Shown piece after piece: positions 22,753 to 35,280 of a stretch of 64,000 nucleotides of DNA. Each line of letters starts with the position of its first letter. The first letter of the stretch is position 1. The translations under genes and the position numbers were made by a program. This stretch comes from Daucus carota subsp. sativus (lineage: Eukaryota > Streptophyta > Magnoliopsida > Apiales > Apiaceae). The stretch is from NCBI RefSeq assembly GCF_001625215.2, contig NC_030387.2, positions 3,872,501-3,936,500 on the forward strand. The letters run 5' to 3'. The notes under the pieces are model-generated. The model did no database searches. It worked only from the letters and a program-made list of their open reading frames with translations, and was not told where the DNA came from.

Positions 22753-23088
22753 CTTGCGGTTTGATCAGACTGGTGAAACCTAATCTAAATATCGAATCAG
22801 TCATTTAAGAAACCACCTCAACCAACGGCTGAATAAATGTTCTTCTTACAAATTTGGCATTTGTCCAGCTAAATATTGTACCCCTTTGTACAGAAAACTG
22901 AAATTTGGCCTTACCTAGTATTGAATGCCTCTCTATAAGTTGGTAAGTTTCATTCATCAATAAATTTCATGCACGAACTTGCAGTCTGGAGAAAAGGCAG
23001 TGAACTTTGGAGTAAATGGTTAGATCTGCAGTTATATGCTGAGGTTGGGATTTTTCACAAGTAGTTACTAGCTTTCACTTGCAGTTCG
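22753..23088. other. Upstream region of the cell-wall protein gene
   Basis: No gene or element recognised. Confidence 0.35.
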
Positions 23089-23229
23089 CTCCCTCCGTCC
23101 AAAATAAGGATCACTTTGATTTTTGCAAATGTTTTAAAATTTAGAATAGTAATATGGAAGTAGCGGTTTTTATATCTCAAAATGCACATAGAAAACTAAA
23201 ACGACATTTATTTTAGGACCAATAGAGTA
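23089..23229. mobile_element. Degenerate Stowaway-like MITE
   Basis: The left end is CTCCCTCCGTCCAAAATAAG. The right end (ATTTTAGGACCAATAGAGTA) is a decayed inverted copy. About 140 bp, so internally shortened. Confidence 0.5.
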
Positions 23230-23675
23230 CATTAGTTTATCTTTTCTCATAAAGTTGAATAAAGATCAAATGAAACAATTCAACCGCTAAGTCCCTGAAC
23301 TCACAATTTCTCCAAATAATGTCTAAGATATTATAGTTGCAAAAATGATCCGAAATATCACTTAGTAACATTTGATATTCTTGTGTCTTGATTCTTAGAA
23401 AAAAACGTCACAGCATTTAGATCTAAAAATCACTACAAAACGTAACATGATTTGGCGTTCTAAAATGAAACGCTACCTGAAATAGCACCTAGGACTTCAA
23501 AACGCTACATTATCAGGTGAAGGAGTGGAACATTTGCAAAGTAATATTTAGGACTATTTTCTCCGATGGTGATATTTAGAAAGTGAAATAGGGATAAACG
23601 TGTAAAAACATTGGAAAATCTAATGTTTTGAATTGCAAAATAATGTTTAGAGCTATTTTTTTTATAGATATTTGG

Positions 23676-23919
23676 TAGGAGCGGCAAAACAGACACGACC
23701 CGAAACCCAACCAGATTTCCAACCCCATTTATTAAGAAAAAAACCCGAAAGTGACCCGAAAATCATCTGTTTGACCCGAAATGACCTGAAATTAATTTCG
23801 TTTCTATAAATTTCAATTTTCAGTTTTATATTTTTATTTGATTTTAAATGATTTTAACTTGACCCGAAATCGACCCGATTGCTGACACACAGGATTTGTT
23901 ACCCGAAATTTTCACTCCT
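23676..23919. mobile_element. hAT-type MITE, about 244 bp
   Basis: Ends are TAGGAGCGGCAAAAC and the inverted AATTTTCACTCCT(A). The flanking 8-bp repeats ATATTTGG (23668-23675) and ATATTTGA (23920-23927) differ at one base. The body is made of GACCCGAAA words, mostly in one orientation, around an AT-rich centre. Confidence 0.65.
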
Positions 23920-23927
23920 ATATTTGA

Positions 23928-24361
23928 GTGTTATCCCCGATAGATTGGGCGAATACCCGAACTGCCACCATTCCATGATATTTGGGTTCTAATCAATAAT
24001 CATTAAGCGTGTCGCTTAAATTTGCCAAAAACCAATAAATCTTTGTTGATTCTGAGCTTCGTTCACCCATGGCATCTCAATACCGCCGAGTTAAACAAGT
24101 ACTCGGTTGCTTAACATAGAGGGCGGGGATGATAAGAATGCTCTGGTGATAATTGAAAGATATGGCTATTTCGACAGTTCAGGATTTTAAATTCACACAT
24201 GTAAAAGACAATTGACTGGAATCATACTAAAAGCCATATGATCAGACCATTAAAGCAGCGGTTTTAACAAAAGAGAAACAGAAGTCCCAACACCCATAAA
24301 TTTGTTTTTCCTAGATTTGTGAGAGCCTACATGGTACAGAGAATCTCAACTGTACAAGCAA
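23928..24361. other. Spacer 3' of the PP2C gene
   Basis: It holds the presumed PP2C 3' UTR. No other gene is visible. Confidence 0.35.
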
Positions 24362-27352
24362 TTAAGGCCTTTGCCTTTCTTCAGAAAATCTGGGGAGTTG
24401 AACAAGGGAGTTCACACGGGTTACACCTTCCAAGCCTGACCAGTTCTGATCTTCGTGAGAAACTGTTTCACTAGTTCCTTCTACCTCGATGGCTGCTGCG
24501 GCTACTCTTTTGTAGGAATCATTCTCTTCTGATGACCTGACGGTATAATTTCTCTGCAATGACGGCTCAGAATTTTGACCATCATCTGATTCCCCAGCGT
24601 TGCCGGAATGATTACTCTGAAGAGTAGCTGAAGAGTAGTTCTGTTCCTCGTAATCAGATTCCAAATCCATCTTCCCGTCCAAATATAAGCAAACGACTGC
24701 ACAGTCATCCATCTTAGATGTTGGATATTTTGATTTCCATTCACGTGCAGCAGAATCAACCAATATCCGTGCTGCTGAAGACCGAGCTGGAGCTGATGAA
24801 ATTATATCCACAACTTCCTCATTGCTTAGGACATCCCAAACCTAAAAAGGTAATAGAGGAAAGATGTCACCCAAAGCAACTTAGAATATCTTATGTTGGT
24901 AGGATATCACCAGGATCAGCAAATCTCTTAAGATGCGTTTTTTGGAAAGTAAACGATATACGTCATAAGGAGAAAGGATAACAATTTATTTAGCAAGCAA
25001 ATAATCTAAGGAAAGATGCGGTTTTAACATTAAGTTCTTAAGAAAAACCTTCTTTCTGCAACACCCTAAATGATAAAGCTAAGTTGTCTTCCGATGAATA
25101 TATAAATAATATATAAAGTCGGTTCTCTCCATATAATCATTCAAATCATGGATATCACACGATTGTATATGTACATAATACTGTATAATTGAGGGGCTTA
25201 ATTTAGAATCTAGACATTCTTTTTCCTGCAACACCCAAAATGATAAAGCTAATTCGTCTTCATATGATATATGAACTTATTTAATTCGTCTCCAGATATT
25301 CATTTAAATCATGGATATCAAATCATAGTATTTTTTTTCTTTAATATAATTGAATATTATCCAACATCCACTATTGTTTTTGAGTAAATCCTCTTAGAGA
25401 GCACAAAAAGGAATTTTTTAAAATTTTAAGCACCTTGGTCATTTGAGAAGTGTAACCCTTATTCATTGCAAGATACACTATGGCACCCATGCTTCAGTAG
25501 CTAATAATCAATTTGTGAAAAGAAATAATCTGCCCTATCTTCATTTTCTCCTGGCATGATTATACAAATCTAGAGGCAGTTATAAGTGCATATTAGCATT
25601 CTACTGTGGACTGTTATCGATACACAGGAACGAGGATCATACTCTATCTTCAAAGAAAATAAGTAGAGTAACAGACTCTACATGAGACAACCTGTGGCTC
25701 TGCATTCATTATTCAAGGTCAATTCTATCGCCCAAGATTTTCTAGAAAAAAGTTTCCTATACACTTTTGCATAAGATAAAATATGCCATATATACAAATT
25801 ATATAATGAGCAGTTTTTAATACTTACGTGCACAATTCACTTTTTCAATAGTTGCTTAAAATTTTATTAATCTTCAACAGCAGTAGGAAAAATATATTAA
25901 TCCAAATATCAGTAGCATCATCAATAACAACAGTAGTTTTATCTTAAGTAGACTTGCTGGGAAGAATCCCAGGAAGTAATACATTATAAGTTTTATCTGA
26001 GCTACATGAGAAATCATTTTTTCATCCAGCAAACCAAAGGTAGTTAAGAGAAGCATGTAGCATGATACCAATCGGTATCACTTGCAAAAAAAACTAGCCA
26101 GTGTTGCACAGGATGTTTAGAGGCAATAAACTTACCCCATCTGAAGCAAGAACAATGAACTTATCGCTCTCCGTCAGAGTCCGTTGAGAAAATTCAGGAA
26201 TTGAGATCACTCCATAATCCTTCAAACAGAAATCCCCAAATGCTCGAGCCATTGCCAATCCAGGGGCATCATCAAATGGTAACCAGACTCTTTGTACTTC
26301 AGGCTCATCTTGCAATGCAAATACCCGACCCTTACACCGTTTTATTCTTTCGGCTTCCCCTATAAGTAAAAGGAAAATGGGGAACATAAAAGGCAAATAT
26401 TATCTCAATCTGTTCAGCAAGGAAACGACATTGCCATAAACTTCTTAACTAAGAAATTAGAATAAGACATACTTGGCAAATCAGGCTTCAGATCAACAGT
26501 CAACTGAGTTGCTACCATTGAATCATTGATGTCCTTGGATGCTAATATTGCTCGAGAATCCCCAATGTATCCCATGAAAAGATTTGATCCCTTGCAATCA
26601 GTGACAAAAGGAAATATTTCATCAAAGAGAAAATGAAAACAGTATAAAATTTAGTCGCATTTTCCTTGTGCGCAGTTCATACCTGTTTTACCACAGTGAT
26701 GGCTGTGCTACCACTGCAGAAGCAATCTAAATTGGGATGGGATCTCAGCTCCTTATCCATGGTCTTATATGACTTTAAAAATGCTTCTCTCCACATAGAC
26801 TCCTCCTTGCCCTCTATTGAGCCATCTTTATCAGACTCCACTCCATCTGATTTAACATTATTACCTTTGCAACAAGCTGTGCTCTGCTTATTATGCTTAT
26901 ATTCATAGGAGTCTATGAAAGACAGCAGCTTTAGTGGCAGTGTATCCCTTACTTTGCGAGCAACGAGGTGTCCATGTGGACCATGGCCATCAAAGACTCC
27001 GCAAAAAGTTGTATCCTCATTGATGAAATCCTACAAGAATTCAATGTATGAAGACATAGACCTCCAGATGAAAATTAAAGATTACAGTAGAAGAAAATCT
27101 TACCTCCCAAACAATCATGGCATCCTGGTTTATACCCTTGCGACCCTGCTGAGTGAATATACAAGAACTCCGGCTCTTTCCATTGGTGAAAATCCGGTTA
27201 GGTATGGAGGATAAATGCTTCAACATATTGACGTGGTCTGAAAACCTTTTTCTTCTGCCACACGAAATTCCAAAACAAGATGGACTAACTGTCTCTCCAT
27301 TACTCCTGCTACTACAACTACTTTGACTACTAGTTGAGACACAACACCCCAT
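24362..27352 (-). CDS. Protein phosphatase 2C (clade-E-like, probably membrane-anchored), 5 exons
   Basis: Proposed exons 5' to 3': 27104-27352, 26683-27030, 26473-26590, 26136-26359 and 24362-24841. All are GT-AG and in phase, giving 472 residues. The N-terminus MGCCVS is a consensus for N-myristoylation plus palmitoylation, suggesting plasma-membrane attachment. PP2C motifs appear in order: GRKGINQDAM, FCGVFDGHGPHG, SGSTAITVV, GYIGDSRAIL, GLAMARAFGDFCLKDYGVIS, FIVLASDGVWDVLSNEEVV and DDCAVVCLYL. The metal-binding aspartates of the Mn/Mg-dependent Ser/Thr phosphatase are therefore all present. The C-terminal tail is long, Ser/Glu-rich and ends LVQLPRFSEERQRP, a signature of the plant clade E group. 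The last intron is long (1294 bp). A likely untranslated first exon lies near 28452-28640 (donor GTTTGTAC on the minus strand), spliced to the acceptor at about 27376. Confidence 0.88.
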
Positions 27353-28802
27353 TTCGTCAGATCAAAATGAAACCATCTGCGCAAAATAAGGGAAAAGATT
27401 CTTCCAATTGCTACACAGATCAAATAATTAAATAAGCGGTAAGGTTTGCAGTCAGCTGAAAGTCGGAAAGTTTTACTCCAAGGATCCTATGCAGCAAAAC
27501 CGAGTGGTGTGCAACACTGTACTGAAAACTGCCTGTTTATGCTGTCCAATGTCATTAACCCTGCAGGCAATGTTAATCTATTACACCCAGTTTACCAAAA
27601 ATGAAAACAATTATTATGTATTCTTTATTAAGTAATCAGTTGTTTTTTAAGTAATCGGTTGAGCAATGCAAACTGCCGCGTGATGGCAGCACAACAGATC
27701 ACACAAAATATAGTCAAAGACATATTGCATGTGAAACTGGAATATTAAATACGTAAAATTGTCTTAATCATATGTCCTCAAGGGGGGATCTCATTATATA
27801 AATCAAGTGGTAAAATTTTATGCCTATGAATCCAGACAAGATTTATCACAAATTATGCAAGCTAGTACATAACCCAAGCTACCTGATTACCTGGGAAACA
27901 TAAACCAAGAACATGCCATAAAATTGTGCATAAACATATGCATAAGATACCTTATGAATTATGAAGACAAAGTAAATTACCCAAATGACCTAACAAAACA
28001 TAAATTACTACCATTATAGTCCATCCATCAAATTAACAATACTAAAAACAATGTTTCACTCAAGTAAGAGCAACACACTGCAACATTCATTAATATCCTA
28101 TCTTGTTTTTGACCAACAACAAACATTTATCTTCCTTTTTATTTCTTTTAAAGACCATCTGTGTTTCACAGGACCATGATCCTGTCAAAAACATGCCTTC
28201 ACCGAGACTCGAACCCTCAACCTCCACGCATACATGTCTTTACTGAAACTCGAACTTATTTATCCAGACTAATCACATATAGTAAAAACAAACATTGCAA
28301 CTAAGCATACCATAAATGACCTTAAAATTCAGTGAACACAAAAATTGAAGCCTTGAAAATGGGTCATATTAAAAAATTAGAACAAGCCCATGAAGCATAA
28401 CAAAAGAGTAAAAAACAACAAGAAACAAGTGAAGCAAAGCAAAGTACAAACCTTCTGGGACCAAACTGGAAGATGGGGATGAGAACAACTAAGAACCAAG
28501 CTGCAAAGAAAAGGGGCAGTGGGGATAAGGAAGGAGAAGATAGAGAAGCATTAATTGAGAAGAACAGAAAAAGTAGAGAGAAAAAAGGGCAAGAAGAAGA
28601 GGAAAGTGAGATGTGGGGGCAGAAACAGTTACTATGTGTGTGTAATAACATTAAACAACCATCACATGTATTTATGTGTGTATGTGTACATCAGTTTGTG
28701 TATAAGCCGGCTGAGTGGCGCGTTTGAGATTAGTGAAACTCGGTGAGTCTTGTCTGAACACGAACATAACGTATGTAAGACTTTTATGTATGATTTTTTT
28801 AT
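27353..28802 (-). other. PP2C 5' UTR intron, presumed untranslated first exon and promoter
   Basis: On the minus strand, a TTTTGCGCAG acceptor at about 27376 and a donor after TTGGTCCCAGAAG (about 28452) would remove an intron of roughly 1.07 kb. The pyrimidine-rich stretch at 28490-28640 on that strand looks like a plant 5' UTR. A B-box-like GGGTTCGAGTC (minus strand, about 28200) hints at an old SINE inside the intron. Confidence 0.45.
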
Positions 28803-29278
28803 GAGTAATGCTAGGTGCACATAATTATGTACAGAATTTTTGTACATAATGATGTGGCAAGTGATGTGGTGGGTTTTAATTGGGATTGTTGATGTAAATA
28901 CATGGGCCCATTCCAGTTAAAACCTACCACATATCATTATGTACCTGTTTTTATACACAATTATGTGCACCAAGCGTTTTACTCCCTCCTTCCCATTTTA
29001 ATTGTCCACTTTGCTCAAATCACACATATTAAGAAAAATTAAATATGATATATGTTGTTATCATTGTTATGCATTAATTATACAAAAACACTACTAAATT
29101 TTCATTCATTTTGTTAAAAGTCAACATAGTTTGCATTGTAAATCATGAAAATTGTACATGCTAATAAATGTTAACATTGAAACTTGTATAAAATTGTATT
29201 GGACAAAGAAATAGGACAAATAATATGGGAAATTTTTTCTTTGCAAAGTGGACTATTAAAATGGGAAGGAGGGAGTAC
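28803..29278 (+). mobile_element. Mutator-type MITE (GAGTA-TGCTAGG family) split by a Stowaway
   Basis: The left end is GAGTAATGCTAGGTGCAC. The right end GTGCACCAAGCGTTTTA is interrupted at 28981 by a Stowaway and completed by one base at 29278. The 9-bp duplication TTTTTTTAT (28794-28802 and 29279-29287) becomes visible only when the Stowaway is discounted. This copy and the one at 53609 share the same ends and core. Confidence 0.75.
28982..29275. mobile_element. Stowaway MITE, 294 bp, nested
   Basis: Ends are CTCCCTCCTTCCCATTTTAA and its inverted copy with one mismatch over about 32 bp. It is flanked by TA (28980-28981 and 29276-29277), as expected for Tc1/mariner-derived Stowaway. It sits one base inside the end of the Mutator-type MITE. 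Confidence 0.85.
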
Positions 29279-29287
29279 TTTTTTTAT

Positions 29288-30352
29288 CTAGGTTAATCAG
29301 TGGTTTGTTTATGGTTAGTTGAAATTTTGTGGACAAAGGGTAGAAGTTAAGTTGTGGTACAGAAATGGAATTTTGGTGCAAGTGATTTACGGATATGGAC
29401 AATCGATGGATGGGATAGTGGTCGAGAAAGTATAGTGGGTGTTTGGCATCGGCTTATAAGCCCAGCTTCTGAATTATAAGTTAGAAGCATTTATTTGTAC
29501 CGTTTGTGTAAGAAGTCAAGAAGTACTTAAAAAAAGCTACGATTACTAGCTTTTGTCTCACGGCTTCTATTTATTTCCCAAACACTTTTATCACTTATAA
29601 GTCTTAACTTGCTTCTAACTTCTACTTCACTTTTTTACATTAAGCAATAAGCACTTATTTTAAGCTCACCCAAACGGTCCCATAGTAAGATGCCTTTTTT
29701 CTGATTTTTAACGTACGCTCTTGGTGAAATCGTAGTTGATGAAATAGATGGATAACATTTTTTTTATGTTATGAGGTGAGTGGAGATGCACGTAAATTCA
29801 TTTATAAAAGATAATTTATATTCTTTTTGTCCTCACATTTTATTACATTATTTTTTGGCACGTCTTTTAAATCTCATTTAAGATATGATTTCATAATATA
29901 TTTTAAAAAAAATTTCTCCTGAATGAAAGTTTGATATTTAAATATTACTTTAATAAAAAAATTTGAAAAAAAATTGTGAAACTATATTTTAGAGGAGTAT
30001 CAACATACTCGCAAACAGTGAAAATAAACAATGTAGAAGGAAAGGTGAGAGTATCAGATTTCTACCGAAATGAGTAATGTAAAAAGAGTAAATATTTATG
30101 TATTCAGTGAAAAATCTTGATGTTAAATATTTCCTTCGTTATATTTATCTTGTCCATGATGAGAAATCTATTTTCTATTCACTCACATTGAATGAAATGA
30201 TAATTATCAAAAATTATATTATCCTTTGAAAATACTAATAAAATTAAATTGATTTATTATATTTATTTAAATATGAACAACAATGTTAGTACAAATATAA
30301 AGAAAACGAGGATACAATAAATTATTTGAATGAAAATCTTAGTTAGGAACTA
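29288..30352. other. Intergenic stretch with one further MITE
   Basis: Apart from the element at 29437-29681, this is AT-rich sequence without recognised genes. Confidence 0.35.
29437..29681 (+). mobile_element. MITE of the GGGTGTTTGG / AAGCACTTATTTTAA family, 245 bp
   Basis: It starts GGGTGTTTGGCATCGGC and ends AAGCTCACCCAAACGGTCCC. ATAGT flanks it on both sides (29432-29436 and 29682-29686). The same family, including ACTTATAAGTCTTAACT, recurs at 34743-34987 (also 245 bp) and, inverted, at 35041-35280. The class is uncertain; the ends resemble hAT or PIF-type MITEs. Confidence 0.6.
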
Positions 30353-30604
30353 CTCACTTCGTCCCTCTCATTTGTTTACATTGGGGGGGTGGAGTTGGGC
30401 AGACATTCTAATACTCTCACAAAATGTATTTTAATAAACTATTTTGAACTTTTTTTTCTTCTGAATAAAAGTTTGTTGTTTATACTTTTATTCAAAAAAG
30501 AAATTTTTTAAAAATAAGTTATACAACTATGTTTTATATACGCCTTAAAATGCGTGTCGAGCGGTGTAAATTTTTTTTGAAAAAAATGAGAGAGATAGAG
30601 GGAG
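30353..30604. mobile_element. Degenerate Stowaway MITE
   Basis: The left end is CTCACTTCGTCCCTCTCATT and the right end ATGAGAGAGATAGAGGGAG, flanked by TA. Internal AATAAAAGTTTG / CTTTTATTCAAAAAAG arms match the Stowaway at 32059, so both come from one family. Confidence 0.65.
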
Positions 30605-30705
30605 TAGTATTAAATGTGACTAGCATTTGATTAAGGTAGTTTTAAGTTTCACGTTTTTAATTGAGTGATTTGGTGATTTGACAAATTATTTACGGTTTTT
30701 TTATG

Positions 30706-31343
30706 GTGTGCCAATGGACACACAATAAACACTAAATCCCATGCATTTGGTGCATTTTTATTGGTCATATAATCATAAATAAAGATGACCTCTCTGCATT
30801 TACACCAAATCCATCAATTAAAATCCACCAAACTGCTCAAATTTAGAGGGGTATATTGGATTGGGATTTTAAAGCATTTTTTTGCATTCATGAAATCTGA
30901 GGGTATTCGATTGAGATTGTTTGAAATCCATTAAAATCTTGAGGTATTCAATTGGGATTTTAAATATTACGCTGCAAAATCTGGTGGTATTCAATTGGGA
31001 TTTTAAATTATGCTTTAAAATCCGATGGTATTCAATTGGGATTGTTTAAAATCCATTAAAATCTGATGGTATTCAAATGCTGATGGATTTTTTTTCATTT
31101 TATAAAATGATGGATTTTGCGGCATTCTTCAGTGTATTTTAAATTTTTTGAAATTCCACCAAAATCAATAGGATTTTGAAGCATTGTACCTAAATCCTAT
31201 CAACTCTGCAACATTTTATCAAGAATCCGCACAAAATCAAAATCTCATACAATCCATTAAAAATCATTAACTAAAAACAATGCACTAAAATTCCAATCGA
31301 ATACAGCCCCGTTAGTATATAATGTGTGTCCATCGGCACACAC
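30706..31343. mobile_element. Composite of two nested inverted-repeat elements
   Basis: The outer ends are GGTGTGCCAATGGACACAC and the inverted GTGTGTCCATCGGCACACAC. Inside lies a second inverted-repeat element (30848-31310) with ends GGGGTATATTGGATTGGGAT and ATTCCAATCGAATACAGCCCC-type. Its body repeats TTCAATTGGGATTTTAAA and AAATCCATTAAAATC at least four times. I could not read clean target duplications, so the class is open. Confidence 0.5.
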
Positions 31344-32058
31344 TAGAAAGACCCATTTATTTATATCCATCAGTAATTCTAGTTTTTGAATCCACTTTCC
31401 CCTTTTGAAATGGCAAACGAATTTTTAATAAATAAAATAATTACTACTATGTATTACTCATTGAGAGCGTGATTGAAATGCAAAAGAAATATGAAGTGGG
31501 CAAAGGAAAGTGAAGCACATGGACTGAGAGGAAAGTGAAAGTTAAGTGAAACCTCTCAAGTCTCAAGTCACCTCTCCCCCGTGCTCTGACTATCTTGCTG
31601 TTTATTCTTCAATCTTCAGCATCACCCTCTCCCCTTCCTTCGCGTGTCATTTTTATTTTTATATTTTACTATTCAAATCGAAAATAAACATTACGTAGGA
31701 GTATTTGCGATCCGCTCTGATTCAGACCCGGACAGTGCGATTTTTTACTGAAACGCGAACCGAAACGTGCACAGAATTTGGTCAAATTTTCGCCACTGCA
31801 AAACGCAATAACAACGCGGACATCGTCACAGAAAATAAATATTTTTATAGTCGTACTTTCATATATGGAAAAAGTAAATTATATGCGTTCTTATGAAAAT
31901 TATTTATATAAATAATATTCTCTCATGACCGCATATATTATGACCACGTTTGCCGTTACGTCTGTCTGTTATCCATATTCACTTTATTGATGAATTAAGT
32001 ATTAAGTTGTTATTTTATGCAAAAATTGATAAAAGTTTTGGATATTTATTAACTTATA
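31344..32058. other. Spacer without recognised gene
   Basis: A pyrimidine-rich stretch at 31555-31640 looks a little like a 5' UTR, but no coding exon follows on the plus strand. Confidence 0.35.
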
Positions 32059-32291
32059 CTCCCTTCATTCCAAAATAATAGTCGCTTTGATTTTGTGCAC
32101 ATAGTTTAAGGGGTAAAAAAAACATGTTTCTATACATTATTTTTGAATTTTTTTTTTCTGAATAAAAGTTTAACATTCCTATTTTTATTCAAAAAAAGAA
32201 AATTTGAAAAATAATATTTAGAAATATGTTTTCTATGCACCTCAAAATACTTGAAAAAGTCAAAACGACTATTATTTTGGAATGGAGGGAG
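32059..32291. mobile_element. Stowaway MITE, 233 bp
   Basis: CTCCCTTCATTCCAAAATAA at the left, the inverted TTATTTTGGAATGGAGGGAG at the right, flanked by TA on both sides. Confidence 0.85.
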
Positions 32292-32598
32292 TATAACATA
32301 ATTAAATAAAAAAGTAAAACCTGAGGTAAACCGAATAAGTGAGATATAACAAGTAATAATAATACAAACTCTACTTAGACTTGTGAAATCCGAATAATAT
32401 AGTAATTTCAAATTTGATAAAAAAAAAAAAAATTTAAACCCGGCCCAACTTTATTATTCTCCAAGTCACATTCAAATATTTCATGAGACGATATGAAATG
32501 TTTAAATTATTTGAATCACTCTCGTCGTTTCATATATGCCATGTTATTTGGAGTTTTGTTATATACAATTTGAAATTCTGTGTTTAACGAAAATAAAA

Positions 32599-33378
32599 GG
32601 GTTAATTATCAAACTCATCACTGAAGTCAACAAATGGTATCAACTTCATCACTGATCTCTACGGGGTCTCAAGTGACTCATTAAACTCGCTTAATGGTAT
32701 CAAATTCATCACTGCCGTTAAAATAAGTAACGAAAGTATAACGGAATGACAGCATGGCTCTAGGGTTTGACATGTGGCAGACCACATAATTCGAAGTTTA
32801 TATAGAAATAAAGTATGCAATCTTTTTATTAAATTAATTTTAGGATATAATTATCTAAATAAATGCATGAAACTAAATTTTAAGATATAAATAACTAAAC
32901 ATCCAAGATTAACTTTTATGTTTTTATTAGATTATAATTATTTTCGAATAATATTAAAATGTTTTCTCTTTTAATTAATTTTATTTATGTAAATATTATT
33001 GTTGGCAAAAAAATATTTTTAAATTTTTACAATCCCGATCACTTCGAACTAGTAAAATATTACAGTAGTCCACTTGAGATAAAAATTTGACTTGAGCTAC
33101 TGTTGACGTATATTTTTACTCTTGTTGTTTACTTTTTTTTCTTTTTATATTCTACTTTTTTTTTATTTTCTTTCATTTGTTTTCTTCAATCTTTTATATT
33201 AATGTGCCACGTCAACAGCCAATCTGTCATTCCGTCTATACTTCCGTTACTTTTTTTAACGGCAGTGATGAGTTTGATACCATTAAGCGAGTTTAATGAT
33301 CCACTTGAGACCCCGTGAAGATGAGTGATGAAGTTGATACCATTTTTCGACTTTAGTGATCCGTTTGATAATTAACCC
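32599..33378. mobile_element. Non-autonomous Mutator-like element, 780 bp
   Basis: Long terminal inverted repeats of roughly 170 bp begin GGGTTAATTATCAAACTCAT. They include the shared words AATGGTATCAA, AACTCGCTTAATGGTATCAA and AACGGAATGACAG. The flanking 10-bp duplication GAAAATAAAA (32589-32598 and 33379-33388) fits a MULE. The interior is T-rich and has no transposase. Confidence 0.8.
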
Positions 33379-33388
33379 GAAAATAAAA

Positions 33389-34068
33389 TATATACAACTG
33401 ATTATTACATATTCTCGGAGGCTACAATATACCTAGAGTACATGAGTAAAACCAAAAATGATAAATCAGTGAAAAAGAAAAAAAAGAAAAAAAAAAGGCG
33501 AATTTCAAATGGACAGAACGGGACCATTTCGTACCTTCTGGATTCACATACCCTTTTGCCCCATCCCTCGCTTTCTCTCCGCATCATCTAAAATTAGCCT
33601 ATCTAATTTTAAAATACATCGACATTTCAGAGAATATACGTTGTCGACTTATATATCTGGAAATCAACTTAGGAGTTAAGGTGTCAACATAGAAAAATTA
33701 AATACAATATTGCCAAGTTATAATTTAGTTTTAATTAATTACTCTATCTCTCTCACTTTTTTTATTTTGTTTGACTTTTTGTTTAATCAATTAAGTTTAG
33801 TCAATTTGATCATAGAAAGTCAAACAAGACAAAAGGATCGGGAAGAAAAGAGGATTTTAAACTTGTGATTCGGTGAGAAAGCGAGTGGGTAGATTTTGAT
33901 TATTTGTGAAATAGTATCTCAAACTGCACATGTCTGTCGCTGACTAGCCAAGCTAGCTTTCTTTCTGGGTCACAAGTGTTGTGACACTGTATTTATAATA
34001 GTATAGTCCAGTTCAGCAAGTGGTCTACTATCCGCATTCCGCTCTCATACTCATACATGACTCAAACA
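33389..34068. other. Spacer without recognised gene
   Basis: AT-rich sequence with a purine-run microsatellite at about 33475-33497. No coding signal. Confidence 0.35.
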
Positions 34069-34529
34069 TTGTGTCGTGTAAAAAGCGCATTAAGCGGCCG
34101 ATTAAACGGTCGTCTAAGCGAAATCGGTCATAAAGCGTTTTGATTTTGTACTAAAGGGGAAATTAAGCGTTTTTTGAAAATTAAGCGGACAATTAAACGG
34201 ATTAAGCGGTAATTAAGTGGTCAAAATGATGTTGACTTGCTAATTTTTTTATAAAAAAATAATTTTGAAATATTAATTTTTTAATAATATAACTATAATT
34301 ATATTATAAAATTAAAAAATATATTTTATCAAAAATATTAAAAATGCATATTCTTAACACAACATAATATCATTTTTAAATATATTAATATTATAACTAA
34401 ATATTTAATTATATTTAATTAATCCACTTATTGGCCCGCTTAATATTCCGCTTAAGTGTCCGCTTTACCGCTTAAGCGCCAGAAGATCCTCCTACCACTT
34501 AGAACCGATTTGCGCTTTTCACAACACTG
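34069..34529. mobile_element. hAT-type MITE, 461 bp
   Basis: Exact 8-bp duplication CTCAAACA (34061-34068 and 34530-34537). Ends are TTGTGTCGTGTAAAAAGCGC and the inverted GCGCTTTTCACAACACTG. Both arms are packed with AAGCGG / CCGCTTAA words around an AT-rich core (34240-34420). Confidence 0.8.
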
Positions 34530-34742
34530 CTCAAACAGGAAGATACATGTGATCTCTCTCCCGTTCACGTCCAACTCGGTTAGTCTCAGAAAATAATTAT
34601 TAATATTTTATTGTCATCATAAATTTGTACTATAATCTAAGAAATCATTATCTACTGACAATTCGATCGTCAACCAATATCTCAAAACAGATTATCTTTT
34701 GTTATTACAGAGGATGCAAAAACCTCCCTGTGCCTGTTATGC

Positions 34743-34987
34743 GGGTGTTTGGGTGGAGTTTTTAAGCTCTGATTCAGTAGTTATGAGTTAAAAGCACTTA
34801 CTCGTACTGTTTGTGTAAAAAGTTGAGAAACATTTATAAAAAGCTAAGAATCTTAACTTTTGTTTCATGACTTCTACTTTTTTCCCAAGCCCTTTAATCA
34901 CTTATAAGTCTTAACTAATTTCTAACTTCTACTTCATTTTTTTCAGTTTAAACAAGAAGCACTTATTTTAAACTCACCCAAACGGTC
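34743..34987 (+). mobile_element. MITE, second copy of the family at 29437
   Basis: Same length (245 bp) and the same landmarks, GGGTGTTTGGGTGGAG, TCACTTATAAGTCTTAACT and CTCACCCAAACGGTCT. It has no clear target duplication. Confidence 0.6.
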
Positions 34988-35040
34988 TAAGTATCAACAT
35001 ATCTTTTCATGCTATACCTGACGGTTCTTGCGGAGAAATA

Positions 35041-35280
35041 GGGGTTGTTTGAGTGAATTTAAAATAAGTGATTTTTGCTTAAAATAAAGTAGAATTTAGA
35101 AATAAGTTAAAGACTTATAAGTGATTAAGTGTTTGAGAAAGAAATAGAAAACGTGAAATAAAAGCTAGTATTATCACATTCTTATAAGAATTTTTTGATG
35201 TTTTACACAAAGTATACAAATAATTCCTTTTAACTCATAAATCCAGAAACCGAGCTTTTAAACCCGGCCAAACATGACCG
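35041..35280 (-). mobile_element. MITE, inverted diverged copy of the family at 29437
   Basis: It begins GGGGTTGTTTGAGTGAATTT and contains AGACTTATAAGTGATTAAG, the reverse of the family core. It ends near CCCGGCCAAACATGACCG. It lies 53 bp from its relative in head-to-head orientation. Confidence 0.5.
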
